From positions 496,001 through 560,000 of the forward strand of contig CAVXLZ010000001.1 of NCBI GenBank assembly GCA_963762825.1: a DNA stretch of 64,000 bases, in the 5' to 3' direction. Positions 7,928-16,709 of this stretch are shown here, piece by piece. Each line of letters opens with the position of its first letter. The stretch's first letter is position 1. Under the pieces are notes generated by a model. That model searched no databases, was not told the DNA's origin, and saw only the letters and a program-made list of their open reading frames with translations. Position numbers and translations under genes: made by a program. The stretch is from Miltoncostaea sp963762825 (GTDB lineage: Bacteria > Actinomycetota > Thermoleophilia > Miltoncostaeales > Miltoncostaeaceae).

Positions 7928-9108
7928 GCCTGCGCAACGTCACCTTCGAACAGGCCCGCGAGGAGATGCGCTCGCGCGCACCGTTGCCCGATCCCGAGGT
8001 GGTCCCGCTCTCCGAGCTCACCGGCCGTCGCCTCGCCAGCGACCTGCGCGCACGCATCGACAACCCGGCCTTCACCAACTCGGCCATGGACGGGTTCGCG
8101 CTGCGGGCCGCCGATGCCGCGGGCGGCGCGTCGTTGCGAGTGGTGGGGGAGAGCCGCGCGGGCGCCCCCTTCGCCGGCACAGTTGCCGCGGGTGAGGCCA
8201 TCCGCATCTCGACGGGCGCCGTCATCCCCGACGAGCTCGACGCGATCCTGCGCGAGGAGGATGCGGTCGAGTCCGACGCGCGGGTGGTCGCCGCCGTGCC
8301 GCCCGCCGAGGGCGTGTTCGTGCGGCGCCGGGCGGAGGATTCGCGCAGGGGCGACCTGCTGCTGCCCGCCGCGCACCGTGTCCGTGCCCACGAGATCGCC
8401 GCCATCGCGGCGATGGGCATCGGCGAAGCGCTGTGCGACCGTCGCCTGCGGGTGGCGGTGCTCGGAAGCGGCGACGAGGTCGTCTCGCACGAGAGCATCC
8501 TCCAGCCGGGGCAGGTCTACGACGCCAACCGCCCCGGCATCAGCGCCCAGGCGATCGCGGCGGGCGCCGAGGTGCTGACGAGCGCTGTCGTCCCCGACGA
8601 CCGCGAGGCCACCATCGCCGCGGTCCGCGCCATCCTCGACGCCGCCCCGGCGCCCGATCTCCTCATCACCACCGGAGGCGTATCGGTCGGCCCGCACGAC
8701 CACTTGCGCCCCGCGTTCGAGGCCCTCGGCGTCGAGGAGACCCTCTACGGGGTACGGATCCGCCCGGGCCACCCCCTCTGGCTGGGCGTGCGAGGTCGAC
8801 AGGTGGTGCTCGGCCTGCCCGGGAACCCGGTGAGCGCGGCGGTGTGCTTTCACGCCTTCGCCCGGCCGCTCCTCAGTCACGACGACGATTGGACCACGGC
8901 GAAGCCCCTCGGCACCCCCTACTCCAAGGGCACGCCCCGCACCGAGCTGATCCGCTGCGCGGAGATCGGCGGCGCGCTGCACCCGATGCCGCGCCAGGCT
9001 TCCCACGACATGACCTCCCTCGCGGGCGCCACCCACCTCGCGGTGATCCCGGCGGAGGCCGAGCGCCTGGATGCGGGTGAGCGCGTTCGCTGCTGCCGCC
9101 TCCCCTGA
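7924..9108 (+). CDS. moeA: Molybdopterin molybdenumtransferase MoeA
   Basis: A 394-residue cytoplasmic enzyme that inserts molybdate into adenylated molybdopterin. It shows the MoeA N-terminal domain with TNSAMDGFA, the STGAVIPDELDAI strand, the MoCF-like domain with TTGGVSVGPHDHL, and GLPGNPVSA, followed by the C-terminal beta domain. It is coupled to the GH3 gene by a 4-base ATGA overlap. No molybdoenzyme or other cofactor gene is next to it, so its association with msrB is the only functional hint; MsrB here is not a molybdoenzyme. Confidence 0.95.
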   Translation: MSLRNVTFEQAREEMRSRAPLPDPEVVPLSELTGRRLASDLRARIDNPAFTNSAMDGFALRAADAAGGASLRVVGESRAGAPFAGTVAAGEAIRISTGAVIPDELDAILREEDAVESDARVVAAVPPAEGVFVRRRAEDSRRGDLLLPAAHRVRAHEIAAIAAMGIGEALCDRRLRVAVLGSGDEVVSHESILQPGQVYDANRPGISAQAIAAGAEVLTSAVVPDDREATIAAVRAILDAAPAPDLLITTGGVSVGPHDHLRPAFEALGVEETLYGVRIRPGHPLWLGVRGRQVVLGLPGNPVSAAVCFHAFARPLLSHDDDWTTAKPLGTPYSKGTPRTELIRCAEIGGALHPMPRQASHDMTSLAGATHLAVIPAEAERLDAGERVRCCRLP

Positions 9109-9123
9109 CGCGCGGAGGTGGTC

Positions 9124-10152
9124 TCAGCCCTCGTCCGGCCCTGCGAGCGCCATCTCGAGGAGGGCGTCGAGGCGATCCGCCTGCCCGGGGTCGATCACGT
9201 CGAGGGCCTCCAGGCCCGTGAGCCGCGCGACGAGGTCGACGCCGGCCGACGTGGCCGCCACCTTCCCGGCGACCACGTCGGGCATCACCCCGAAGGCATC
9301 GATCGCCCCTCTCACGGCGTAGGCGTCCGACGAGCAGAGCACGGTCAGCCCCACGTGACCACTCAGCGCCGCGATCGCCAGATCCCCTCGATACGGCTCC
9401 AGCGGTGAGGCGCCCACCTCGGCGACGAGCAGATCCACGCCTGCGTCGGCGACCTCGCCGAGGACCCGGTGGAGGGCGCCGGTCATCTCCCGCGCCGAGG
9501 TGATGGTTGACGGCAACCCGGCGTCGACGAAATCGACGATCACCTGCGCCCCGGCGTCGCGCATGCCCAGGATGTCGGAGTAGCGGGCGACGCCCGCGAG
9601 CTTCGCGCCCGCCACCCGCAGGCCGCGCCGGCTGGCGCGGCGGATGATCGCTTTCGCGGCGGTCGTCTTGCCCGCGCTCATCGACGAGGCGATCAGGAGC
9701 GCCACCGGTGGGAGCCGCGCGGGCGGACCGCGCGGCGGCAGCGCGACATCCCGCATCGAGAGCGTCCCCCCGTCGCCGCCGACGAGGTGCCCGCGGTAGG
9801 CCACCGGGATGAGCAGGTGGCGGATCCACGGCGCCGACGAGGCGCACCTCCCGAAGATGCCCGCTCTCGTCAGCGTGCTCATCATCAGATCGTCGCCGAC
9901 CTCACGCCAGCTCCCGACGGCCTCCAGCGTGGCGCGGCGCTCTCCCAGCACGCCGACGATCAGGTCCTCGTCCCAGACCTCCTCGGGGCGCCCGGAGATC
10001 GTCTCGACCTGCCAGGGGGGCCATCCCCGGCCCACCACCTGCCCCACGACGTAGTCGCCCGTCCTCCAGCCCTCCCGGGGCACGGCCACCGCTTCGACCG
10101 GGCCGTCGCCGGGCGGCAGGATCCGGGCGACGCTCGTGCGCACCGTCTTCAT
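9124..10152 (-). CDS. P-loop NTPase of the DUF1611 type
   Basis: A 342-residue protein with an N-terminal beta-rich domain (about 1-145) and a C-terminal P-loop domain. The Walker A region is IASSMSAGKTT at about 155-165, followed by GAKLAGVARYSD, VDFVDAGLPST and LLVAEVGASPLEPYRGD. This resembles DUF1611/MobB-like NTPases, some of which occur beside peptide or amino-acid epimerase genes. Its ATG overlaps the stop of the upstream M20 peptidase by 4 bases, so the two are probably translated together. The small molecule acted on is not evident. It converges on moeA with 15 bases between. Confidence 0.7.
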   Translation of the reverse strand: MKTVRTSVARILPPGDGPVEAVAVPREGWRTGDYVVGQVVGRGWPPWQVETISGRPEEVWDEDLIVGVLGERRATLEAVGSWREVGDDLMMSTLTRAGIFGRCASSAPWIRHLLIPVAYRGHLVGGDGGTLSMRDVALPPRGPPARLPPVALLIASSMSAGKTTAAKAIIRRASRRGLRVAGAKLAGVARYSDILGMRDAGAQVIVDFVDAGLPSTITSAREMTGALHRVLGEVADAGVDLLVAEVGASPLEPYRGDLAIAALSGHVGLTVLCSSDAYAVRGAIDAFGVMPDVVAGKVAATSAGVDLVARLTGLEALDVIDPGQADRLDALLEMALAGPDEG

Positions 10153-11360
10153 GGCCCTGCCGCCTCGCGGTCGTCCGGCTCCAGTACGAGAAGGGCGAGC
10201 AGGGCCGCGCGCTCCGGCATGGTCGGGATCCGGATCTGCTCGTGCGTGGCGTGTGCGCCGTCGCCCACGGCGCCGAGGCCGTCGAGCGTGGCGGTGTGCT
10301 GGCTGGTGGTGTTGCCGTCGGACGCCCCTCCCACGGCGGCCTCCTCGAGCGCGATCCCCAAGCAGGCCGCGTGGCCGCGTGCCAGCTCCCAGAGTCGTCT
10401 GTTGCGCGCGGTGGCCTCCATGGCCGGGCGTCCGAATCCACCCTCGACCCGGATGGCGACCCCGGGTGCCTCCGGCTCGAGGCCGCGGATGGCACCCTCG
10501 ATGCGCGCCGCGTCCTCGGCGCTCCGCACGCGGACGTCCAGCCTCGCGCTCGCCTGCGGCGCGATCACGTTCGGCCGCAGCCCCCCGTCGATCGTGCCCA
10601 CGTTGACAGTGATCCCGCGCTCGGGGTCGTTGAGGGAGAAGAGCCGCTGCACCTGGCGCGAGAGCTCCAGGATGGCGCTCACTCCGCTCTCGGGATCGAT
10701 GCCGGCGTGGGCCGCCCGCCCGGCCACCGCCACCGAGAACGCGCCGACGGCCTTGCGGCGGGTCTTCAGCGCGCCGTCCTGCCCGAAGGCCGGCTCGAGA
10801 ACCAGGGCGCGCGCCGCCGCCCGGGCGAGCCTGGCGATGTGCCGCCCGGAGTCGCGGCTGCCGATCTCCTCGTCGCACGAGATCATCAGCACCGGCGCGA
10901 GCTCGGGCTCGGCGCCGAGCGCCGCCAGCGCCCGGAGGGCGAAGATCGCCTGGACCAGGCCGCCCTTCATGTCGAAGACCCCTGGCCCGAAGAGCAGGCT
11001 CCCCTGGCGGCGCACCGGCATCGTCTCCAGCGTCCCCACGGGCCAGACCGTGTCCAGGTGCCCCACGAGCAGTTGGAAGGGCCGCCCCCGCCTCCGATCG
11101 GCGGGGGCGCTCAACAGGTGTCGGCCGCCCCCCGGGCGCGAGGGTTCTCGCACCCGGTGACCCAGGCCGATCAGCTCCGCGGCGAGGAGGGTGCGGACCC
11201 GCTCCTGAGAGCCGGCGTCGGTGGAGGGCGACTCCGCTCGTGCGAGCTCGGCGAGGAGCGCGCACATCTCGTCCTGGCGGGCCCGCAGCCACTCGAGCAG
11301 GTCACCCGGCTCGGCCCGGGATGCTCTCAACTGCTCGATGCCCTCACGTGGACCCGCCAT
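10149..11360 (-). CDS. M20-family zinc metallopeptidase (carboxypeptidase G2-like)
   Basis: A 403-residue M20 hydrolase, expected to cleave C-terminal or small amide-linked substrates with a dizinc site. Visible ligands are His101/Asp103 in VGHLDTVWP, bridging Asp130 in FDMKGG, catalytic Glu164 and metal Glu165 in SCDEEIGS, and the late His motif HATHEQI. The lid/dimerisation domain contains RAAHAG. The ATG at 11360 is chosen because it begins the conserved helical N-terminus; the frame is open further up. The gene is translationally coupled to the DUF1611-type NTPase, suggesting a joint role in processing a peptide or amino-acid derivative. Confidence 0.88.
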   Translation of the reverse strand: MAGPREGIEQLRASRAEPGDLLEWLRARQDEMCALLAELARAESPSTDAGSQERVRTLLAAELIGLGHRVREPSRPGGGRHLLSAPADRRRGRPFQLLVGHLDTVWPVGTLETMPVRRQGSLLFGPGVFDMKGGLVQAIFALRALAALGAEPELAPVLMISCDEEIGSRDSGRHIARLARAAARALVLEPAFGQDGALKTRRKAVGAFSVAVAGRAAHAGIDPESGVSAILELSRQVQRLFSLNDPERGITVNVGTIDGGLRPNVIAPQASARLDVRVRSAEDAARIEGAIRGLEPEAPGVAIRVEGGFGRPAMEATARNRRLWELARGHAACLGIALEEAAVGGASDGNTTSQHTATLDGLGAVGDGAHATHEQIRIPTMPERAALLALLVLEPDDREAAGP

Positions 11361-11547
11361 CGCTTCGGCCCTCCGGCCGTGGACTGCGCGGCACATGCAC
11401 AATGGTCCCTCGGCGGCGCGCCCGGCGAGAGTGTTGGCCCCCCCGGGGGTGCGGCTTTGTACCGATCGGGTTCCGTGGCGTCCGCCGATGACCGGCCGGC
11501 CGCGCCCCCCGAGACTGCCCTCAGGCCCGACCGGACCAGGAGGATCG

Positions 11548-12156
11548 ATGAAGGCCGCAGCGAGGCGCGCGCCGCCTGTCCCCATCGACGTCGGGATCGC
11601 CCCCGTGTGGGACCGGTTCTTCGCGGTCCTGCCGCTCGTGCTGGTGGCGACCCGTGAGGGGGGGTCCCATGACATCGCCCCCAAGCACATGGCGATGCCC
11701 ATCGGCTGGCAGAACCACTACGGGTTCGTCTGCACCCCCCGCCACGCCACTTACCAGAACGTGCTCGCGACCGAAACCTTCACCGTGTCGTTCCCGCGCC
11801 CCGAGCAGGTGGCGCAGATCGCGATGGCGGCCGCCCCGCGGGTGGACGACGCCAAGACCGGCCTGGCCGCGCTCACGACGAGACCGGCCCGCGTCGTGGA
11901 CGGGGTCCTCGTGGACGGATGCCTGGTGTACCTGGAGTGCCGCCTGGAGCGCATCGTGGATGGCTTTGGCGATGCGAGCCTGATCGTCGGGGGGGTGGTC
12001 GCCGCCTCGGCCGACCCGGCGGCCCTGCGCCACGAGGAGCGCGACGACGCCGACCTGATCCACGAGACGCCGCTGCTGGCCTACCTCCAGCCGGGCCGCA
12101 CCGCCCGCATCGATCGGAGCTCCTCCTTCCCGTACCCCGAGGGCTTCATCATCTAG
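11548..12156 (+). CDS. Flavin reductase-like / DIM6-NTAB family flavoprotein
   Basis: A 202-residue protein of the FMN-binding split-barrel type. Members bind FMN and act as flavin reductases or small oxidoreductases. The stretches VLVATREGG, NHYGFVCTPRHATYQNV and FTVSFPRPEQV match the fold, as does the C-terminal PLLAYLQPGR. A perfect AGGAGG site (11538-11543) lies 4 bases before the ATG. It is divergent from the M20 gene across a 187-base spacer. No partner monooxygenase is adjacent, so the substrate is open. Confidence 0.8.
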   Translation: MKAAARRAPPVPIDVGIAPVWDRFFAVLPLVLVATREGGSHDIAPKHMAMPIGWQNHYGFVCTPRHATYQNVLATETFTVSFPRPEQVAQIAMAAAPRVDDAKTGLAALTTRPARVVDGVLVDGCLVYLECRLERIVDGFGDASLIVGGVVAASADPAALRHEERDDADLIHETPLLAYLQPGRTARIDRSSSFPYPEGFII

Positions 12157-12220
12157 GCCGGCCGCCGCGACGGCCGCCGTCCATCGTCGATGCGGCCCGC
12201 ACCCGATCGCCGTGATCCGG

Positions 12221-12241
12221 GGCGAGGGCGAGACCCTCGCC
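12221..12241 (+). terminator. 8-bp hairpin after the flavin reductase-like gene
   Basis: Inverted repeat GGCGAGGG / CCCTCGCC with a 5-base loop, 65 bases past the stop codon and about 100 bases before the next gene. No T run is present. Confidence 0.4.
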
Positions 12242-12346
12242 GGTGGGTGATCCGGTGCGCTGCCGAGCTCGAGATGAGCGGCCCCGGTGGGAATCTCGGT
12301 GCCTGCACCGTGGTCGCAGGCCTCGCGCGGTGAGAGGATGGACGGC

Positions 12347-14356
12347 ATGGAGAGGGTCCGCCTCGGCGTGACATGGGTCATCGCGGCACTCACGCCGCTG
12401 ATCGGGCTCGCCGCCGTGGTCGCTGAGATCGGCCTTCGTCGCGCGGGCGACGACCCGCTGCCGCTGACGGTCTCACTGGTCGTCGTGTTGACAATCTCCA
12501 CTCCTGCCCTTGTCGGGCTGATCGTCCTGCAGGGGCGGCCTCGTCACAGGGTGGGCTGGATCATGCTCGTCGGCCCGTTGCCGATCGCGGTCCTCTTCGC
12601 GTGCGGGCTCTATGCGGGAGTCGGGCTGGGCGGCGGCGACACCCTCCCTGGACAGCCGCTGGTCGCCGCGATCGAGGGCGCGCTCTGGCCGTTCTTCTAC
12701 CTCTGGCTCGTCGCCATCGCGATGCTCTTCCCGGACGGCCGGGTCCCGTCGCCGCGCTGGAGAGCCCCGGCGACCGTCGCTCTGGGTGCCCCTCTTCTCG
12801 TGGCCCTCCTCCTCCTGATCGGACAGGAGAGGGCCGAGCCAGGGCTGGGCGGCGCACCCAACCCGCTCTATGTCTCCGCCTCGTGGCTTCTGGAGGCGGC
12901 GTTCTGGGTGGCCTGGGGACTCATGCTTGCGGGACTGTTCGTGGCCGCGTCGGCCGTCATCGTGCGCTACCGCCGCGCCGGTGGGATCGAGCGCATGCAG
13001 CTCAAGTGGCTCGCGTGGTCGTCCGCGCTCCTCCCGCTCGGACTGACGGTCTGCGTCGGGTCGTATCTGACGGTGGGCGGAGTGACCGCCGCCGTCCCGG
13101 CCGTCCTCCTCGGGGCGGGTGTGGCGGTCAGCGTCTCGGTCGGGATCGCGGTCACCCGGCACGGGCTCTACGAGATCGATCGCATCGTCAACCGGACCTT
13201 GGTCTACGTCAGTCTGACCGTGCTCCTCGCCGCCGGATTCGCGGCGGTCGTGCTCGGTGCGGGACTGGCGCTCGGCCGCGGCTCCGCCCTCGGAACGGCC
13301 TTGGCGACACTCCTGATGGTCCTCGCCTTCCGTCCGCTTCGAGACGGAGTCCAGAACGCCGTGGACCGTCGCTTCGCCCCGGCCCGGTACCGCGGGCTGA
13401 GGCGGATACGCGGGTTCGAGGACGCGCTCCGGCGAGGCGAGGCCGAGCCGGAGATGGTGCAGACGGTGATCGCCCAGGCACTGGGCGACCCGACCCTCAC
13501 CCTCTGGCTGCGCCTGCCCCAGAGCGACGCCTACGTTGGCGTCGATGGGCGTGTGATCGAGGAGGGCGAGGCAGAGGCACGGATCCGCACCCGCGTCATG
13601 CGCCACGGCGACGAGCTTGGCATCGTGGCCCACGACCAAAGGCTGAGCGAGAAGCCGGATCTGCTTCGCAGCGTGCTGCAAGCCGCCGCCCTCCCGATCG
13701 AGGTCGCGCGCCTGCGCGCCGTGGTGCGGCTGCAGCTCACCCACGTGGAGGAGTCGCGCGAGCGCCTCGTCCGGGCCGGCGACGAGGAGCGGCGACGCCT
13801 GGAGCGGGACCTGCACGACGGAGCTCAGCAACGCCTGGTCGGCCTCGGCATCGCGCTGCGGCGCATGCAGCGCTCCCTCCCGGGGGACGCGCGCATTCTT
13901 GCCTCGCCTCTGGATGAGGCCGTGGCCGAGGTGGGGAGGGCGATCGGCGACCTGCGCACCATCGCCGCCGGGCTGCGCCCGCCCCGACTCGACGACGGCC
14001 TGGCGGCCGCCCTCGGCGACCTCGCGCGCAGCGCGCCGGTTCCCGTGTCGGTGCGCGTCGAAGCGCAGGACCTCCCTGAGCCACTCGAGGTGGCCGCCTA
14101 CTACACGGTCTGCGAAGCCCTCACCAACGCCGTGAAGCACGCCTCGGCCTCGACGGTCGCGGTGGAGGCGGTGCATCGCGACGGCCGGCTCCTGGTGAGC
14201 GTGCGCGACGACGGGGTGGGGGGTGCGGTGCCCCGTAACGGCGGCGGGCTCGCCGGCATCGCCGATCGGATCGGGGCCCACGGCGGCGCCATCCGCATCG
14301 AGAGCCCGGCGGGCGCCGGGACCCTGCTCGAGGCGGATCTTCCATGCGCATCGTGA
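12347..14356 (+). CDS. Multi-pass membrane sensor histidine kinase (HisKA_3/NarL-type)
   Basis: A 669-residue sensor kinase. The N-terminal half (about 1-340) has roughly eight to nine hydrophobic helices; then come a linker, a HisKA_3 dimerisation region with phospho-acceptor His490 in RDLHDGAQQRL, and a HATPase domain with CEALTNAVKHA, VRDDGVGG and GLAGIADRIGAHGG. The ATG at 12347 sits 9 bases after GAGAGG; an ATG 9 bases earlier is less well placed. The stop lies 13 bases inside the response-regulator gene that follows, so the two form a cognate pair. The membrane region probably senses a membrane or cell-surface signal, which is not identifiable. Confidence 0.93.
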   Translation: MERVRLGVTWVIAALTPLIGLAAVVAEIGLRRAGDDPLPLTVSLVVVLTISTPALVGLIVLQGRPRHRVGWIMLVGPLPIAVLFACGLYAGVGLGGGDTLPGQPLVAAIEGALWPFFYLWLVAIAMLFPDGRVPSPRWRAPATVALGAPLLVALLLLIGQERAEPGLGGAPNPLYVSASWLLEAAFWVAWGLMLAGLFVAASAVIVRYRRAGGIERMQLKWLAWSSALLPLGLTVCVGSYLTVGGVTAAVPAVLLGAGVAVSVSVGIAVTRHGLYEIDRIVNRTLVYVSLTVLLAAGFAAVVLGAGLALGRGSALGTALATLLMVLAFRPLRDGVQNAVDRRFAPARYRGLRRIRGFEDALRRGEAEPEMVQTVIAQALGDPTLTLWLRLPQSDAYVGVDGRVIEEGEAEARIRTRVMRHGDELGIVAHDQRLSEKPDLLRSVLQAAALPIEVARLRAVVRLQLTHVEESRERLVRAGDEERRRLERDLHDGAQQRLVGLGIALRRMQRSLPGDARILASPLDEAVAEVGRAIGDLRTIAAGLRPPRLDDGLAAALGDLARSAPVPVSVRVEAQDLPEPLEVAAYYTVCEALTNAVKHASASTVAVEAVHRDGRLLVSVRDDGVGGAVPRNGGGLAGIADRIGAHGGAIRIESPAGAGTLLEADLPCAS

Positions 14357-15012
14357 TCGCCGAGGACACGGTGCTCCTCCGCGAGGGCATCGCGGGTCTG
14401 CTCGAGGACGCCGGTCACGAGGTGGTCGCCCGGGTCGGAGACGCCGAGATGCTCCTGGTGGCGGTGGCCGAGCACCAGCCCGAGCTGGCGATCGTGGACG
14501 TCCGCATGCCGCCGAGCTTCGACGACGAGGGCCTCGTCGCGGCGGGAACCATCCGCGCGAAGTACCCGGGCACGTCGGTGCTCGTGCTGTCGCAGCACGT
14601 GGAGACCCGCCATGCCGTGCAGCTCGTCTCGCGCGGGGGTGGCTTCGGCTACCTCCTCAAGGACCGCGTTCTCGACGTGGACGACTTCCTCGAGGCGGCA
14701 GCGCGTGTGGCCGCGGGCGGGACGGCGCTCGATCCGGCAGTCGTCGCCACCCTGATCGCGCCTCCGGCGCCGCGCGACCCGCTGGACGAGCTCACCCCGC
14801 GCGAGCGCGAGGTGCTCGGCCACATGGCGGAGGGGCGCACCAACGCCGGCATCGCCCAGCGCCTCTGGCTCACCGAGAAGACCGTCGAGACCCACGTCCG
14901 CGCGATCCTCCGCAAGCTCGGCCTGCCCGCGGCAGCGGAGGACCACCGGCGCGTGCTCGCCGTGCTCGCCTTCCTGCGCGCCCAGGGGGCGCCGCCGCCG
15001 TCTCGGGGCTAG
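14344..15012 (+). CDS. NarL/FixJ-family response regulator
   Basis: A 222-residue regulator with a receiver domain (about 1-120) and a LuxR-type helix-turn-helix (about 150-210). The phospho-acceptor is Asp52 in AIVDVRMPP; the acidic pocket EDTV and the Lys in LLKDRV are present. The DNA-binding domain reads LTPREREVLGHMAEG and TEKTVETHVRAI. Its start overlaps the kinase gene by 13 bases. The membrane protein gene 111 bases downstream could be a target, but no shared operator is obvious. Confidence 0.95.
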   Translation: MRIVIAEDTVLLREGIAGLLEDAGHEVVARVGDAEMLLVAVAEHQPELAIVDVRMPPSFDDEGLVAAGTIRAKYPGTSVLVLSQHVETRHAVQLVSRGGGFGYLLKDRVLDVDDFLEAAARVAAGGTALDPAVVATLIAPPAPRDPLDELTPREREVLGHMAEGRTNAGIAQRLWLTEKTVETHVRAILRKLGLPAAAEDHRRVLAVLAFLRAQGAPPPSRG

Positions 15013-15123
15013 CTCCTAGCAGCGGTTCGGGGCTGGCGTGGATGGAGGGCGATCCGTTTCGCCGTAGCGTCGGATCGACGGATGGCGACCGGCCATCCGC
15101 ACGATCCCGGAGGTCGATCTCAG

Positions 15124-15825
15124 ATGGACACCGTGCGATTCCGGCGCGTCGCGAGCGCCGTCAGCCTGGTCGTCGGCCCGGCGCTGCTCCTTGCTGCGAC
15201 CGTCGCCCTTCCCTGGAACAACTCCGACGAAACCGCCAAGAGCCTCGAGCTCACCGCTCAGAACGTGAACGCGACACAACTCGGCGATCTGCTGATCTTC
15301 CTCGGCATCCTCGCGACGATACCGGCGGTCCTCGCGGTCATGCGCGTCCTCCGCGGCGGGGCGCCGCTCCTCGGCCTGATCGGCGGGTCTCTCGCCGTGG
15401 CGGGCTTGGTGGGCGGAATGCTTCTCGTCCTCAGCGATCAGTACAACATCGGCCTCTCCGAGCGCACCGAGGCGCGAGGCGAGATCGTCGCCGCGCTCGA
15501 AGGGTCGTCGGCGTGGGTCATCAACCTCGTGCTGGTGGTCTTCCTCCTCGGGATCATCGTGGGCGGGATCATCCTCGGAGCAGGGCTGCTGCGCTCCAGG
15601 ATCGTTCCGGCGTGGGCGGGCTGGGCGTTGATCGCCAGCTCCGCGCTGTCGGTCGCCGCCCGCCCCGCCGACGCGAAGGCACTCGACGTCGTGGCAAGCC
15701 TGCTGTTCCTCATCGGCCTCGCCGCGGTCGCCCGGGTCGTGTGGCTGGCCTCCGACCGCAACTGGGATCGCGGCGAGCTCGCGCCGCTCACGCCCCGCAC
15801 CGGCGACGCCGTCGTCGCGGCCTGA
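15124..15825 (+). CDS. Multi-pass membrane protein of unknown function (DUF4386-like topology)
   Basis: A 233-residue protein with about six hydrophobic helices, including PALLLAATVALPW, LLIFLGILATIPAVLAVM and VLVVFLLGIIVGGIILGAG. No catalytic residues are apparent. It resembles small integral proteins of the DUF4386 kind, but I cannot assign it firmly. The ATG is set by GGAGG at 15109-15113, 10 bases upstream. The gene lies just after the two-component pair and is followed by a strong hairpin. Confidence 0.75.
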   Translation: MDTVRFRRVASAVSLVVGPALLLAATVALPWNNSDETAKSLELTAQNVNATQLGDLLIFLGILATIPAVLAVMRVLRGGAPLLGLIGGSLAVAGLVGGMLLVLSDQYNIGLSERTEARGEIVAALEGSSAWVINLVLVVFLLGIIVGGIILGAGLLRSRIVPAWAGWALIASSALSVAARPADAKALDVVASLLFLIGLAAVARVVWLASDRNWDRGELAPLTPRTGDAVVAA

Positions 15826-15837
15826 CCCATTCCCATG

Positions 15838-15868
15838 CCGGGCCGGGTCGCGCAGCGACCCGGCCCGG
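15838..15868 (+). terminator. Strong 14-bp GC hairpin terminator
   Basis: Perfect inverted repeat CCGGGCCGGGTCGC / GCGACCCGGCCCGG with a 3-base loop, 12 bases after the stop of the membrane protein gene. It separates that gene from tRNA-Thr. Confidence 0.8.
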
Positions 15869-15882
15869 ATCCGGAAGTCATG

Positions 15883-15919
15883 ACTCCGGCGGGCGATAAT
15901 GCACCTGACCCGCCGGAGT
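15883..15919 (+). promoter_or_regulatory. tRNA-Thr promoter embedded in an 11-bp inverted repeat
   Basis: A GATAAT -10 element (15895-15900) lies 11 bases before the tRNA. It sits in the loop of a perfect inverted repeat, ACTCCGGCGGG (15883-15893) and CCCGCCGGAGT (15909-15919). The right arm is the 5' acceptor end of the tRNA itself, so the left arm copies the tRNA 3' acceptor strand. Confidence 0.5.
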
Positions 15920-15984
15920 AGCTCAGCTGGTAGAGCAGCCGCCTTGTAAGCGGCAGGTCAGGGGTTCGAGTCCCCTCTCCGGCT
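15912..15984 (+). tRNA. tRNA-Thr (anticodon TGT)
   Basis: A full cloverleaf of 73 bases. The acceptor stem GCCGGAG pairs with CTCCGGC, the anticodon stem GCCGC/GCGGC holds the loop CTTGTAA (anticodon TGT, reads ACA), and the T arm is AGGGG-TTCGAGT-CCCCT. The discriminator base is T and CCA is not encoded. Confidence 0.96.
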
Positions 15985-16080
15985 TGGAGTTCCTCCTGTC
16001 GTCGGCCGAGATCATCCCGGCGCCAGGCCGCCGAAGCTGCGGTCCGTGTGCGCGGTCTCTCGCCTGGTGTGTTAACGCCC

Positions 16081-16317
16081 TCAGTGCTCGGGGCGAGGAA
16101 CGTCCCGCGCCGGATGGGGCCCGGTGGCGACTGCGACCCCGGGTTCATCCTTGGCGACCGCCGGCCCGGCGCCCCCGGCGGTCGACCCGGTCTCCTCTGC
16201 GGTGTGGGTCGTCGGTTCCTCGGGACCCCTCGAGGGGAGCCAGAGCGTGAACCGTGTGCTCTCGTCGTCGGACTCGGCCTCGAGTCCGCCCCCCTGCGCC
16301 ACGCCGCGCGCCGTGGT
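16081..16317 (-). pseudogene. 3' remnant of a histidine kinase gene (minus strand)
   Basis: On the minus strand the last about 80 codons of an open frame read like the end of a histidine kinase: ARGVAQGGGLEAESDDEST followed by RFTLWLPSRG, matching the G2 helix and final strand of a HATPase domain, then a disordered tail ending at a stop at 16081. Nothing kinase-like precedes it: the similarity stops abruptly at about 16317, where a second kinase fragment begins on the other strand. I read it as a truncated remnant. Confidence 0.5.
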
Positions 16318-16611
16318 GACCGCGTGGAGATATGGGTGCGCGACACGGGGGAGGGGATCGAGCCGCTGGATCTCGAGCGCGTCTTCGAGCGCTTCCACTG
16401 GATCGATCCCGCCCGGGCGAGGTCCAGCGGGGGCAGCGGGATCGGCCTGACCGTCGCGCGGGCGATCGTCGCCGCCCAAGGCGGCAGCATGCGAGCCGAG
16501 AGCGGCGGCCGGGGTGAGGGCGCGCGGTTCATCGTCACGCTGCCGCTCGCGGCCCATCCGGCGCGACGCGGTCAATTCGCCTCGGGGCCGCGGGAGTCGA
16601 GAAGTGGCTGA
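16312..16611 (+). pseudogene. 3' remnant of a second histidine kinase gene (plus strand)
   Basis: The plus strand encodes a clear C-terminal HATPase segment: VEIWVRDTGEGIEP (G1 box), LERVFERFHWID (F box), SGGSGIGLTVARAIVAAQGG (G2 box) and FIVTLPLA. The preceding about 90 codons of the same frame are antisense to the other fragment and are not kinase-like. The dimerisation domain, phospho-acceptor His and N box are missing, so this is not a working kinase gene. Confidence 0.75.
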
Positions 16612-16709
16612 GGCAACGCCTGCAGGCGACTTGGCCAGGGTGATCGTCGGCAGCGCTCGGCCCGGACCCGGGTTGCCGAGGGTCCTGCCGCCGATCCCCA
16701 GATCCTTGG

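Noticed and set aside
12473..14281. 600-codon minus-strand frame opposite the membrane histidine kinase
   Set aside because: The plus strand has intact kinase motifs and the antisense product has none.
16048..16311. N-terminal part of the plus-strand frame leading into the kinase remnant
   Set aside because: It is antisense to the other kinase remnant and has no HisKA region, so I do not treat it as a new sensor domain.
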